Below are positions 36,975 through 45,096 of a stretch of DNA of 64,000 nt, piece after piece (position 1 is the first letter of the stretch; each line of letters begins with the position of its first letter). This DNA comes from MWBF01 sp964614645 (GTDB taxonomy: Bacteria > Chloroflexota > Anaerolineae > CG2-30-64-16): the NCBI GenBank assembly GCA_964614645.1, contig CAZTMA010000002.1, positions 33,261-97,260 of the forward strand. Direction: 5' to 3'. The notes below the pieces were generated by a model. It was not told the origin of the DNA, did no database searches, and saw only the letters and a list, made by a program, of their open reading frames with translations. Made by a program: the position numbers and the translations under genes.

Positions 36975-37838
36975 TTAACCCTTCAGCGCGCCGGCTGCGA
37001 TCCCGTCGATCAGCTGGCGCTGGGCCAGGAAGAAGACCAGCAGGACGGGCACGAGCACGAACAGGGTTGCAGCCATCAGGTGTTCGGGGCCGATGTTGTA
37101 TTCGGCGCTTCGCACCATCACCAGGCCGACTGGCAGCGTGCGCATGTCCTGGGTGTTGGTGATGATCAACGGCCACAGGTAGTCGTTCCACTTGGCGATG
37201 AAGAGATAGAGCGCCAGCGTCGCGACGACCGGCCGCGCCAGGGGCAGCGCGATGTTGAGCAGGGAACGCACGTGTCCCGCGCCATCGATCGTGGCCGCGT
37301 CGAACAGCTCGCTCGACATCGAGAGGAACGCCTGGCGCAGCAGGAACGCGCCGAACACGCTGGAAATGTGCGGGATGACGATCCCCGCGTACTCGTTGAT
37401 CCACCCCAGGTGATACAGGGTGACGTAGTTGGGAATCAGGGCCATCTGGCCGGGAATCATCATGGCGGCCAGCATGACCATGAAGAGCAGGTTGCGGCCG
37501 GGGAACTCGATGCGGGCGAAGGCATACGCGGTTAGCGCGGCGATCGTCACCTCCATGACGACGCCCCACCCCGTGACGATCAGGCTGTTGATATAGAACC
37601 GCCCGAACGGCGCGGATTCCCAGGCCACGACGAAGTTGTCCCAACGCAGATTCTCGGGAATCCAGATGGGCGGAAAGATGGACACTTCCTGCGGGCTCTT
37701 GAACGCGGTCGAAATCATCCAGATGAAGGGCATGCCGATGGCGATACAGACCAGAATCAGGAACAGGTGCGAGGCAAACCCTCGCGTAAAGCGCCCGACT
37801 CGCTCGTTCTCCCGCAGCCCGTGTGATGCGATGCTCAT
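36975..37838 (-). CDS. ABC transporter permease, UgpE/MalG-type
   Basis: A 287-residue membrane protein with about six segments and the EAA loop AATIDGAGHVRSLLNIALPLARPV, where the ATPase docks. It ends LIDGIAAGALKG, the typical end of MalG-like permeases. It lies 22 bases downstream of the UgpA-like permease and 91 bases upstream of the solute-binding gene. Confidence 0.93.
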   Translation of the reverse strand: MSIASHGLRENERVGRFTRGFASHLFLILVCIAIGMPFIWMISTAFKSPQEVSIFPPIWIPENLRWDNFVVAWESAPFGRFYINSLIVTGWGVVMEVTIAALTAYAFARIEFPGRNLLFMVMLAAMMIPGQMALIPNYVTLYHLGWINEYAGIVIPHISSVFGAFLLRQAFLSMSSELFDAATIDGAGHVRSLLNIALPLARPVVATLALYLFIAKWNDYLWPLIITNTQDMRTLPVGLVMVRSAEYNIGPEHLMAATLFVLVPVLLVFFLAQRQLIDGIAAGALKG

Positions 37839-37860
37839 AGGTCGTATCCTGCCGGAACCA

Positions 37861-38784
37861 TTAGTAATGCACCCAGCGTCGCGACAGGCGCATCTGGATG
37901 ACGGTGATGACCAGGATAATCACGAACAGCACGACGGCCAGCGCCGAAGCATAGCCGGTCTTGAACCAGCGGAACGCGTTCTGATAAAGGTAGAATACAT
38001 AGACATTCGAGCTGTTGAGCGGGCCGCCGCCGGTCATCACCGCGACGATATCGAAGGCCTTGAACGCGCCGACGATGGAGATAATCAGCAGGAAGAAGGT
38101 TGTCGGTGAGAGCAAGGGAAACGTGACATGGCGGAACAGCGACCACCGCGAGGCGCCATCGACGCGCGCCGCCTCGTAGAGGTCGGCGGAAATCGCCTGC
38201 AGGCCGGCCAGGAAGATGACCATGTCATAGCCGATGCCGGCCCAGATGACGACGATCATCACCGCGGGCAGCGCCCAATTGGGATCGGACAACCAGTTGG
38301 GCGAGGACAGCCCCAGCCAGCGGAGCGGCAGCTTGAGCAGCCCGTAATAGGGATCCAGGATCCAGCCCCACACCATCGCAATCGCCACGCTGGTGGTGAA
38401 GGTGGGGGAGAAGATGACGGCCCGGTAGACGTTGCGGCCCTTCAGCTTCTGGTTCAGCAGGACGGCCAGGAACAGTGCGATGGCGAGCTTGACGAACACC
38501 GTGCCCACGGCCAGGATCGCAGTATTACGGAGAACCTGCCAGAAGATGGGGTCCTCCAGCATCCGGGCATAGTTCTCCAGTTGAATGAACTTCTTGGTGG
38601 GCGCGATCATATTCCACCGGTAGAAGCTCAGATAGAAGCTATAGGCGACAGGCCAGAATGTAAAAACGGCAAGGAGGATGAAATTAGGGGCTGTAAACCC
38701 TAAGAAGGCTAGCCAGTCGGTGATTTTGCGTCGGTTCCAACGACTGACGCCCTGTCTCGACGACGAGATAGTAGCTGCATCCAT
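37861..38784 (-). CDS. ABC transporter permease, UgpA/MalF-type
   Basis: A 307-residue permease with a hydrophobic N-terminus (ADFLAFLGFTAPNFILLAVF-like segment), about six membrane helices and the EAA loop YEAARVDGASRWSLFRHVTFPLLSP. It is first in its operon, with the strong promoter at 38817-38845 upstream. No ATPase gene is in the operon, so an ATPase from elsewhere, such as a shared MsmX-like protein, would be needed. Confidence 0.93.
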   Translation of the reverse strand: MDAATISSSRQGVSRWNRRKITDWLAFLGFTAPNFILLAVFTFWPVAYSFYLSFYRWNMIAPTKKFIQLENYARMLEDPIFWQVLRNTAILAVGTVFVKLAIALFLAVLLNQKLKGRNVYRAVIFSPTFTTSVAIAMVWGWILDPYYGLLKLPLRWLGLSSPNWLSDPNWALPAVMIVVIWAGIGYDMVIFLAGLQAISADLYEAARVDGASRWSLFRHVTFPLLSPTTFFLLIISIVGAFKAFDIVAVMTGGGPLNSSNVYVFYLYQNAFRWFKTGYASALAVVLFVIILVITVIQMRLSRRWVHY

Positions 38785-38816
38785 CGGCTAAGTCTCTTTA
38801 GAGTAAGGTAAGTCAC

Positions 38817-38845
38817 AGTATAGCGAGCAAACGACGCTGTGTCAA
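38817..38845 (-). promoter_or_regulatory. Strong promoter for the ugp-like operon
   Basis: TTGACA (38840-38845) and TATACT (38817-38822) on the minus strand are 17 bases apart. The leader to ATG 38784 is about 26 bases. ACAATTGT lies just upstream of the -35 box and might be an operator. Confidence 0.8.
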
Positions 38846-38876
38846 TGCTTTCTTGCTGCGCTTACAATTGTTTCGG

Positions 38877-39188
38877 CTAGTGCTTGAACCCAAGTGTGCG
38901 ATCCTGCACCTCGAAGCCGGTTTCGGCAGGCACGCGCACCTCTCCGAATCGTTCCTCGTACTTTGCCAGGTTGTCCTCCAGGGCCTTGAGCAGCAGCTTG
39001 GCGTTGAGCGGAGTCATCACCACGCGGGCATGAACCTTCGCCTTCGGTGCGCCCGGCAGCATTCGGGCAAAGTCGATGACGATCTCCGAGGGCGAATGGG
39101 TGATGATGGCGAAGTTGGTGTAGATGGCCTCGAGGTCCGCGGATAACTCGACGTTGATCTGGGTGGGCGGCGGGGTGGCTTGCGGCAT
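38877..39188 (-). CDS. DUF3467 family protein
   Basis: A 103-residue protein: PTQINVELSADLEAIYTNFA, a SPSEIVIDFARMLPG segment and AKVHARVVMTPLNAKLLLKALEDNL match DUF3467, a small conserved domain of unknown function. ATG 39188 has AAGGAG upstream. It shares its strand with ssb, but an intrinsic terminator lies between them. Confidence 0.88.
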   Translation of the reverse strand: MPQATPPPTQINVELSADLEAIYTNFAIITHSPSEIVIDFARMLPGAPKAKVHARVVMTPLNAKLLLKALEDNLAKYEERFGEVRVPAETGFEVQDRTLGFKH

Positions 39189-39267
39189 GTTTTCTCCTTG
39201 CAGCACTGGAATCAGGAGTACGGCTACAGTCTAGCGCAAGAGGACGTAACCGTCAACGCGCGGCGCA

Positions 39268-39300
39268 ACAAAAAGACACGGCGCTGGCGGCCGTGTCTGT
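39268..39300 (-). terminator. Intrinsic terminator after ssb
   Basis: On the minus strand AGACACGGC pairs with GCCGTGTCT around a 7-base loop and is followed by TTTTTG. It lies about 55 bases past the ssb stop. Confidence 0.85.
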
Positions 39301-39351
39301 GCTCTGTAGTCAGTTGGACCGGCGCGGGCCGGTGTGTTGCAGTCGTCTGCG

Positions 39352-39756
39352 TTAGAACGGAATGTCATCCTCGTGAACCGGGAAGTCCTCGCCGCCACCT
39401 GCAGGCGGTCCGCCGCCCTCAGCGTCATCGCGCGGCCCACCCAGGAACTTAAAGGTGTTGGCCGTCATCTCCAGCGTGCCGCGGGCATTGCCCTCCCGAT
39501 CAACGTAAGCCTGGGCTTCCACTTCGCCTTCTACCAGCAGAAGCTTGCCTTTCTTGACGTACTGGGCCGCGGTCTCTGCCAGCTTGCGCCAGCAGGTGAC
39601 CCTGAACCATGTCGTCTTCTCTTGCTGCTCACCGCTGGCGTTGGACCAGCGGCGGTTAACGGCGATGCTGAAGCTGGTCACGGGCACCCCGCTGGGGGTG
39701 TACCGCATCTCAGCATCGCGGCCGACGTTCCCCACGATGACGACCTTCTGGTACAT
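39352..39756 (-). CDS. ssb: Single-stranded DNA-binding protein
   Basis: A 134-residue Ssb. The OB fold starts MYQKVVIVGNVGRDAEMRYTPSG and contains VTSFSIAVNRRW and WFRVTCWRKLAETAAQYV, KGKLLLVEGEVEA, all standard. It ends in the acidic tip EDDIPF that binds partner proteins. The start has AAAGGAG upstream. A promoter at 39827-39855 and a LexA-like site just upstream of it suggest SOS control. Confidence 0.97.
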   Translation of the reverse strand: MYQKVVIVGNVGRDAEMRYTPSGVPVTSFSIAVNRRWSNASGEQQEKTTWFRVTCWRKLAETAAQYVKKGKLLLVEGEVEAQAYVDREGNARGTLEMTANTFKFLGGPRDDAEGGGPPAGGGEDFPVHEDDIPF

Positions 39757-39826
39757 TAGTTGCTCCTTTCGCCTGTGCGCGCATCAACCGATTGTGCAGA
39801 GTCTCTGTAGGGGAGACTCAAAAACC

Positions 39827-39855
39827 AGCATACCGCAGAACCGCCGAAATGTCAA
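39827..39855 (-). promoter_or_regulatory. Promoter for ssb
   Basis: TTGACA (39850-39855) and TATGCT (39827-39832) on the minus strand are 17 bases apart. The leader to the ssb start is about 65 bases. Confidence 0.7.
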
Positions 39856-39862
39856 AATCAGA

Positions 39863-39876
39863 AGAACGGGTGTTCG
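39863..39876. promoter_or_regulatory. LexA-box candidate upstream of ssb
   Basis: AGAACGGGTGTTCG holds the core GAAC-N4-GTTC (39864-39875), 8 bases upstream of the ssb -35 box. The same core occurs twice at lexA. One chance match to this core is expected in a window of this size, so the position matters more than the match. Confidence 0.45.
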
Positions 39877-39891
39877 ATCGGGGTCCGTGGG

Positions 39892-39924
39892 AGAAAACGG
39901 GCTTGTCGAACAAGCCCGTTTTCT
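39892..39924 (-). terminator. Terminator of the thiamine operon
   Basis: AGAAAACGGGCTTGT and its exact 15-base complement flank a CGA loop. It lies about 10 bases past the thiQ stop. The A-rich and T-rich ends of the stem give a U-run in both directions. Confidence 0.8.
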
Positions 39925-39933
39925 GGCAACCCC

Positions 39934-41040
39934 CTAACGTTCGATGACCGTGATGGCGTTCGGGTCCAGCCAAAGCGTGATGGGCTCACCTTGCGGCGGG
40001 AGGTGCGTCGTGGTCGCAGATGCTTCGCAGACGAGCACGACCCCGCCCGCATGTTCCGTGCGCAGCATGTAATAGCTGCCCCGGAAGGAGGCCTCGAGCA
40101 GGCGGCCCGGCAGCAGATTCGGCCCGGTTGCATCGGGCGGGCGCACCTCTGCCGCCTCCGGCCGCACCAGGACCGCCACGGGCGTGCCGGCCGGAAAGGT
40201 GTGCGGGCTGTCCGCCACGCGGAGGTCGCCCGCCGCGGTCCGCACGGTCAGAGAGGGTGCGGCGGTGACCACGCCGTCCAGCAGGTTGCGGAACCCCAGG
40301 AAACGCGCGACGTAGGTTGTGGCCGGATAGCGGTAGACTTCGGCGGGCGTGCCGGCCTGCTCGATCCAGCCGCCCTCCCCCGTCTCCACCTGCGCACGCA
40401 TGACGAACACGCGGTCGGCCACGGCAAAGGCTTCCTCCTGGTCATGCGTCACGTACAGCGCAGTCAGCCCGACCAACTTGAGGATGGCCCGGAGCTCGTT
40501 CATCAGTTGCTCGCGCAGCGACCGGTCCAGGGCGCCGAGCGGCTCGTCCAGCATCAGCAGGCGGGGGCCTGGGGCCAGGCTGCGCGCGAGCGCGACGCGC
40601 TGCTGCTCCCCGCCGGAAAGCTCGATGACGCGGCGCTCCTCGTAGCCGTCGAGCTGCACCAGCGCCAGCATCTCCGTCACGCGGCCGCGAATCTCTTCCG
40701 GCGGCCGGCCCTGCATGCGCAGCCCGAACGCGACATTGGACTCGACATCACGATGGGGAAAGAGCGCGTAGTCCTGGAACATGAAGCCGAAGTTGCGCCG
40801 GTGCACGGGCACGCCGGCGAGGTCTTCTCCCTCGAACGTGACTGTGCCGGTGTCGGGCGGCTCCAGCCCCGCGACGATGCGCAGCAGCGTCGTCTTCCCG
40901 CACCCACTCGGCCCCAGCAGGCAGACAATCTCGCCCGCGTCCACGGTGAAGCTGGCCTCCTTGAGCACCGGCAGGCCGGGATAGGATTTGGAGACGTGGT
41001 TGACGGTCAGGATGGGTGCCATGGGCTGCACGCGCCGCAT
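39934..41040 (-). CDS. thiQ: ABC transporter ATPase, ThiQ-like with C-terminal TOBE region
   Basis: A 368-residue ATPase with Walker A LLGPSGCGKTTLLRIVAG, Q-loop FMFQDYALFPHRDV, signature ELSGGEQQRVALARSL, and Walker B LLMLDEPLGALD. Residues ~240-368 form a TOBE-type domain as in PotA, making it longer than E. coli ThiQ (about 230). The operon with TPP riboswitch, thiB and thiP points to thiamine import; ATPases of this class also serve iron or polyamine uptake. GAGGAGG lies 12 bases before ATG 41040; an ATG at 41022 is possible. Confidence 0.85.
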   Translation of the reverse strand: MRRVQPMAPILTVNHVSKSYPGLPVLKEASFTVDAGEIVCLLGPSGCGKTTLLRIVAGLEPPDTGTVTFEGEDLAGVPVHRRNFGFMFQDYALFPHRDVESNVAFGLRMQGRPPEEIRGRVTEMLALVQLDGYEERRVIELSGGEQQRVALARSLAPGPRLLMLDEPLGALDRSLREQLMNELRAILKLVGLTALYVTHDQEEAFAVADRVFVMRAQVETGEGGWIEQAGTPAEVYRYPATTYVARFLGFRNLLDGVVTAAPSLTVRTAAGDLRVADSPHTFPAGTPVAVLVRPEAAEVRPPDATGPNLLPGRLLEASFRGSYYMLRTEHAGGVVLVCEASATTTHLPPQGEPITLWLDPNAITVIER

Positions 41041-41064
41041 CTGAGGATGCGGCCCTCCTCGTGG

Positions 41065-42765
41065 TTAGAACTCCCCGACATCACCGACGCGGAAGCGTTC
41101 GATCAGGAAGAAGCTGGCGGCACAGACGAGCATGAGCAGCGTGCTCATGGCGAGCGCCTGGCCGTAGTTGAGCGCGCCCGGCTGGCCGAGCAGCCGGAAG
41201 ATGACGATGGGCATGGTCGGATATTCGGGCCGGGCAATCAGCAGGGTCGCGCCGAACTCGCCCATGCTGACCGTGAAGGCAAACAGCGCGGCGACAATCA
41301 CCGCGCGGCCGACGATGGGCAGCTCGATCTCGCGCCAGACGCGCCACGGCGATGCGCCGAGCACCGCAGCCGCCTCGCGCCAGTCAGGGTTCAGCCCGCG
41401 CAGCGCAGGCAGCAGCGACCGCACGACGAACGGAAACGCCACCAGCGTGTGTGCGATGGGCACCAGGACCGGCGATGCCCGCAGGTCCAGCGGCGGCCGG
41501 CTCATCGTCAACAGGTAGCCGAAGCCGAGCGTCACCGCCGAGGTGCCGAGCGGCAGCAACACGATGGGGTCCAGCAGGCGACCCAGCCGGTTGCGCTCGC
41601 GCGCCAGCAGGAGCGCGGTGACCGTGCCGAGCAGCAGCGCCAGGCCCGTCGTGAGCAGCGCGAACATGACGCTGTTGCGGATGGCGAGCCCCGGCGGGAC
41701 GAAGAAGATGGACGAGGTGCGGTTGACGAACAGCTCGCGGTAGTAGCGCAGCGGGTCGTCGGGCCCTAACGACCGGACGGCCAATGCAGCCATCGGCGTC
41801 ACGAGGAACAGCATGAGCCCCAGGCTCACCAGCCCGACAAGGAGGATCTGCTGCGGGCGGACAGGCGGCACGGCGGTCGAGTCTGCGGGCCTCATGTTGA
41901 GGGGCAGCGCGGCGCGCGCCTGGGCGCGCGTGTAGACGGCCATGACGACGAACGTCAGGACGATCTGTGCGAGGCTGATCGCCGCGGCCTCGGGCAACTG
42001 GAACAGCGTCACGGCCTGGCGGTAGATTTCGACCTCCAGCGTGGCAAAGCGCGGCCCGCCGAGCACCATGATGACCCCGAAGCTGGTGAAGCAGAAGAGG
42101 AAGATGAGCAGCGCGGCCGCGGCCACCGAGGGCACGAGGAGCGGCAGCGTCACCTCCCAGAATACCCGCGCCCGGTTGCCGCCGAGCACGCGCGCGGCTT
42201 CCGACAGGCGCGGGTCCAGGTTGGCCCAGAAGCCGCCCACCATGCGCACGACGACGGTGGTGTTGTAGAAGGCGTGGGCCAGGAGGATGAGCCAGATGGT
42301 CTGCTGGAGACGGATGGGCGGACCGGCCAGGTCGAACCAGTTCACCAGCAGCGTGTTCAGCGTGCCGCGCGGGCCGAGCAGCGCGGTGAACGCGGCCGCG
42401 ACGACCATCGCGGGCAGCACGAAGGGAATCGTGGTCAGCGCGCGCAGGACGTTCTTTGCCGGAAAGCGGTAGCGCGCAAAGACGAACGCTGCCGGCATGC
42501 CGATGAGCAGGGTCAGGCCGGTCGAGAGCGCGGCCTGCCAGGTCGTGAACCAGAGCGCACGGCCAAAGTAAGCCTCCTGCCACAGGCTGGCGATGGGCGT
42601 GAGGTCGAGCCTGCCGCCCGGCGCGAAGCTCTGCCCGACCACGGCAACCAGGGGGTAGAAGAAGAACACCCCCAGGAAGCCGACCGGCAGGAGGAAGAGC
42701 AACACGCGCCCTAATGATTTGGGCAACTGAAATCTCCGGTTGGGGCGGCGCAACGGATGGTGCAC
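41065..42765 (-). CDS. thiP: Thiamine ABC transporter permease, ThiP-like
   Basis: A 566-residue protein with two fused permease halves and about 12 membrane segments. Each half has an EAA loop: LSEAARVLGGNRARVFWEVTLPLL and WREAAAVLGASPWRVWREIELPIV, as in ThiP and FbpB/SfuB. Thiamine is inferred from the riboswitch and the neighbours thiB and thiN. The first codon (GTG 42765) lies inside a repeat; TTG 42726, with CGGAG 7 bases upstream, may be the real start (552 residues). Confidence 0.85.
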   Translation of the reverse strand: MHHPLRRPNRRFQLPKSLGRVLLFLLPVGFLGVFFFYPLVAVVGQSFAPGGRLDLTPIASLWQEAYFGRALWFTTWQAALSTGLTLLIGMPAAFVFARYRFPAKNVLRALTTIPFVLPAMVVAAAFTALLGPRGTLNTLLVNWFDLAGPPIRLQQTIWLILLAHAFYNTTVVVRMVGGFWANLDPRLSEAARVLGGNRARVFWEVTLPLLVPSVAAAALLIFLFCFTSFGVIMVLGGPRFATLEVEIYRQAVTLFQLPEAAAISLAQIVLTFVVMAVYTRAQARAALPLNMRPADSTAVPPVRPQQILLVGLVSLGLMLFLVTPMAALAVRSLGPDDPLRYYRELFVNRTSSIFFVPPGLAIRNSVMFALLTTGLALLLGTVTALLLARERNRLGRLLDPIVLLPLGTSAVTLGFGYLLTMSRPPLDLRASPVLVPIAHTLVAFPFVVRSLLPALRGLNPDWREAAAVLGASPWRVWREIELPIVGRAVIVAALFAFTVSMGEFGATLLIARPEYPTMPIVIFRLLGQPGALNYGQALAMSTLLMLVCAASFFLIERFRVGDVGEF

Positions 42766-42918
42766 CTGTGGTGTGCTGGCACACCTGCGGTGTGCTTAAC
42801 GGATAAACGGATGTGCGCAGTGCGTCCCCAACCCATATCCGTTTATCCGTTCAAATCCGTTGGGCCGTCCACCCGCTCAGGATGCATTCCTAATTCGTAA
42901 TTCCCAATTCTTAATTCG
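42766..42918. repeat. Composite repeat region between thiB and thiP
   Basis: From right to left: a heptamer run TAATTCG/TAATTCC/CAATTCT/TAATTCG (42891-42918); an AACGGATAAACGGAT-type palindrome (about 42796-42853) with loop GTGCGCAGTGCG...; then CACACCTGCGGTGTG and a diverged copy at its left end. The ATCCGTTG half-arm continues into the first codons of thiP (42751-42759), so the palindrome appears split by the CACACC insert. Confidence 0.8.
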
Positions 42919-42919
42919 C

Positions 42920-44014
42920 TTACCGCAGCACCGTATCCGTCCACGCCTTCAGCCAGCCCTCGCGGCCGGCCTCGATCTGCTCCGGCGTGAGCTGCACGAC
43001 CTCTATGGGCTCCTGCGCGTGTTGTGTGAACACCTCGGGCAGGGGCGTGCCGGTGCGCGCCGGGTAGATCCACATCTGCAGCGGGATGTCCGCCTGGAAC
43101 GTCTCGCTCAGCATGAAGTCGACCCACTGGCGGGCCAGCTCCGGCTCCTTCGCGCCGGCCAGGATGCCGACAAACTCGATCTGCTCGGTGCTGCCGCCAG
43201 GCAGGAACAGGTTGCCCGTGGGCGATTCGGCCGGCTGTGGGTCGGCGAAGAAGACCTCGGCCGCAGGGCTAGTCGCATAGCTGACGACGATGGGCCGGTC
43301 GCCCTCGCCGCTGCCGCCGCTGAACTGCCCGTAGTAGGCGTCCTCCCACCCGTCCACGACGAGCACATCGTTCGCGGCCAGATCAGCCCAGAAATCGAGG
43401 TAGTTATAGTCTCCAGTTTCACCGAACACGGCGATGGTCGTCATCAGGAAGGACAGGCCCGGCGACGAGGTGGCAGGATTCTCGACGACCAGGAGGCCCT
43501 TGTACGGCTCCTGGGTCAGGTCCTCGAGGGTCTGCGGCAGGGCCAATCCCTGCTCCTCAAAGTAGGCGCGGTCGTAGTTGAGCGTCACGAAGCCGTGGTC
43601 CACGGGCAGCAGCCGGAAGGTGGGATCGAGCTTGAGTTCGTCCGGGATGCCGGCCAGCGCCGGCGATTCGTACGGCTCGAAGATATCCTCCGCCAGCGCG
43701 CGGCTGAGGAAGCTGTTGTCCACGCCGAAGAACACGTCGGCCAGCGGGTTGCCCTTGCTCAGGATGGCCTTGTTCAGCGCCAGGCCCGTGTCGCCCGACT
43801 TAAGGAACTGCACCCGGCAGCCGCATTGTTCCTGGAACGCCGCGACGACCGGCTCGCTGACGCTGAAGCTGTCGTGCGTCATGACCGTGACCGTGCCCCC
43901 GGTGTTGCCGGTTGTATCCATACCCTCGGGCGTGGGGACAGTGGTCTGGACGCCAACACAGGCGGTCGTAAGCAGACCGACGATTAGCACAAAGAGAAGG
44001 GATCGTTTCAACAT
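42920..44014 (-). CDS. thiB: Thiamine-binding lipoprotein, ThiB-like
   Basis: A 364-residue solute-binding protein. From ATG 44014 the signal MLKRSLLFVLIVGLLTTAC ends in a lipobox Cys19. The mature part has GTVTVMTHDSFSVSEPVVAAF and FFGVDNSFLSRAL, YDRAYFEEQGL and the late SPGLSFLMTTI, matching thiamine/iron class binding proteins, closest in my memory to ThiB. It picks up thiamine outside the membrane for ThiP/ThiQ. GAGGTG lies 5 bases before the start. Confidence 0.88.
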   Translation of the reverse strand: MLKRSLLFVLIVGLLTTACVGVQTTVPTPEGMDTTGNTGGTVTVMTHDSFSVSEPVVAAFQEQCGCRVQFLKSGDTGLALNKAILSKGNPLADVFFGVDNSFLSRALAEDIFEPYESPALAGIPDELKLDPTFRLLPVDHGFVTLNYDRAYFEEQGLALPQTLEDLTQEPYKGLLVVENPATSSPGLSFLMTTIAVFGETGDYNYLDFWADLAANDVLVVDGWEDAYYGQFSGGSGEGDRPIVVSYATSPAAEVFFADPQPAESPTGNLFLPGGSTEQIEFVGILAGAKEPELARQWVDFMLSETFQADIPLQMWIYPARTGTPLPEVFTQHAQEPIEVVQLTPEQIEAGREGWLKAWTDTVLR

Positions 44015-44047
44015 GTAACACCTCAAATACATCATCTCATTCGGATC

Positions 44048-44136
44048 AGCAGGTTCGTAGTAGTGACTTCAGTCACCCGGCGAGTTGTTTGGATTGCTGA
44101 TGCCTTGACGCCTGAAATCGTTACTACGAACCTGCT
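44048..44136. repeat. GGTTCGTAGTA-type palindrome overlapping the thiN end
   Basis: Arms 44048-44072 and 44112-44136 match over 25 bases with three mismatches (AGCAGGTTCGTAGTA exact). The right arm covers the last codons and the TAG stop of thiN. A second member lies at 58381-58442. Confidence 0.9.
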
Positions 44137-44786
44137 CTGGTATGAATCACGAACAGCCGCCCGCGGCGCAGCGTCACGCGCGCGTGCGTCTCGGCAAACA
44201 CATTGCTGACCCCGCGCGCCCGGCCCTCGTCCAGCGTCTCGTCCGCGAGCGGATAGTGCAGGCCCGCGGTGCTCACGCCCTCTGCATCTGCGCCGAGCGG
44301 GAGCAGGGTCAGCAGGTCGCCCGCCGCGCCGGACAGGGCCACGTGCGCGGGTGCGCCGTCCGGCCCCGGCGCGGCGAGCAGGCGGATCGTCTCCGGGCCG
44401 TCTGCCAGCACGATGTCGCGGCCTGCCAGGTCGGGCCGGGCCAGCAGCAGCACGTTGGCGAGCAGGTGGTCGGTTCGCCCGCCCAGCACGGCACAGATGA
44501 CGATGGGCTGCACGTCCTCCGCCAGGGCATACGCCAGCGCCAGCTCCAGGTCGGTGTCATCCTTCTCGGCGGGCACGCGCTGGATCGGCACCCCGGCCGC
44601 GGCCAGCGCGGCGGCATCCGCGAGCGGCAGCGAATCCAGGTCTCCGACGAGCAGGTGCACGGGCCAGCCCCACGCGCGTGCGTGGGCTGCGCCGCGATCC
44701 GCGGCAATCACCCGGTCACCGGGGCCGGGATTCAGGCCGAGGGGCCGGCGGGCTGCCGGGCTGCCGCCGACGATGTAGATGGTCAC
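44124..44786 (-). CDS. thiN: Thiamine pyrophosphokinase, ThiN-type
   Basis: The 220-residue enzyme transfers pyrophosphate from ATP to thiamine. VTIYIVGGSPAARRPL, VIAADRGAAHARAWG, LLVGDLDSLP, VPAEKDDTDLELALAYAL and LGGRTDHLLANVLLL are the standard landmarks. The start GTG 44786 is placed 5 bases after a GGGGA. Upstream are an intrinsic terminator and a TPP riboswitch, so high TPP should turn it off. The last codons and stop lie in a palindromic repeat. Confidence 0.95.
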   Translation of the reverse strand: MTIYIVGGSPAARRPLGLNPGPGDRVIAADRGAAHARAWGWPVHLLVGDLDSLPLADAAALAAAGVPIQRVPAEKDDTDLELALAYALAEDVQPIVICAVLGGRTDHLLANVLLLARPDLAGRDIVLADGPETIRLLAAPGPDGAPAHVALSGAAGDLLTLLPLGADAEGVSTAGLHYPLADETLDEGRARGVSNVFAETHARVTLRRGRLFVIHTRAGS

Positions 44787-44812
44787 GCGATTCCCCGTCC
44801 TTGCACTGACAA

Positions 44813-44839
44813 CAAAAAGACGACCCTTGCGGGTCGCCT
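44813..44839 (-). terminator. Riboswitch terminator
   Basis: AGGCGACCC pairs with GGGTCGTCT (one G-U) around a GCAA tetraloop, followed by TTTTT. It lies between the riboswitch core and the thiN start, where the off-state terminator is expected. Confidence 0.9.
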
Positions 44840-44867
44840 CTGGTGATTGCTTTTGCGCATTGCTGCG

Positions 44868-45000
44868 CCGCATCCCTACGCCGGCATTACCCGTCAGGTT
44901 CGTAGGGTCGCCGGCATTTGTGCCAACAAGCGTGGCACGCCACCTTGTTGGCCCTGGGCCGACCTCTCAGCCAGGCTCTCCTGGCTCCCCCTGCTCTGCG
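44868..45000 (-). promoter_or_regulatory. TPP riboswitch (THI element)
   Basis: On the minus strand CTGAGAGG (near 44963-44970) and ACCTGACGGGTAATGCCGGCG (in two parts, ACCTGACGGGTAATG and CCGGCGTAGGG, ending near 44874) match the conserved halves of THI-box RNA. A long P3-type arm CCAACAAG...CTTGTTGG separates them. Binding of TPP should favour the terminator below. It controls the whole thiN-thiB-thiP-thiQ operon. Confidence 0.93.
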
Positions 45001-45047
45001 CTCGCGCCGGGTCATTCGGGCGCGACGCTCTATGTTGTTATGGGCGA

Positions 45048-45076
45048 AGTCTAGCACATGGCGGAGTCGTTGTCAA
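45048..45076 (-). promoter_or_regulatory. Promoter of the thiamine operon
   Basis: TTGACA (45071-45076) and TAGACT (45048-45053) on the minus strand are 17 bases apart. Transcription would begin near 45041, about 40 bases before the riboswitch core. Confidence 0.75.
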
Positions 45077-45096
45077 AGACTTTGGCACCGCCCCGA

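Noticed and set aside
41384..42784. Long alternative frame over thiP
   Set aside because: Composition is typical of a shadow frame (Arg, Ala, Gly, His), whereas the thiP frame has membrane helices and two EAA loops.
42849..42859. GTTCAAATCC as a tRNA T-arm
   Set aside because: It belongs to the AACGGAT-type repeat. No acceptor stem or anticodon arm surrounds it.
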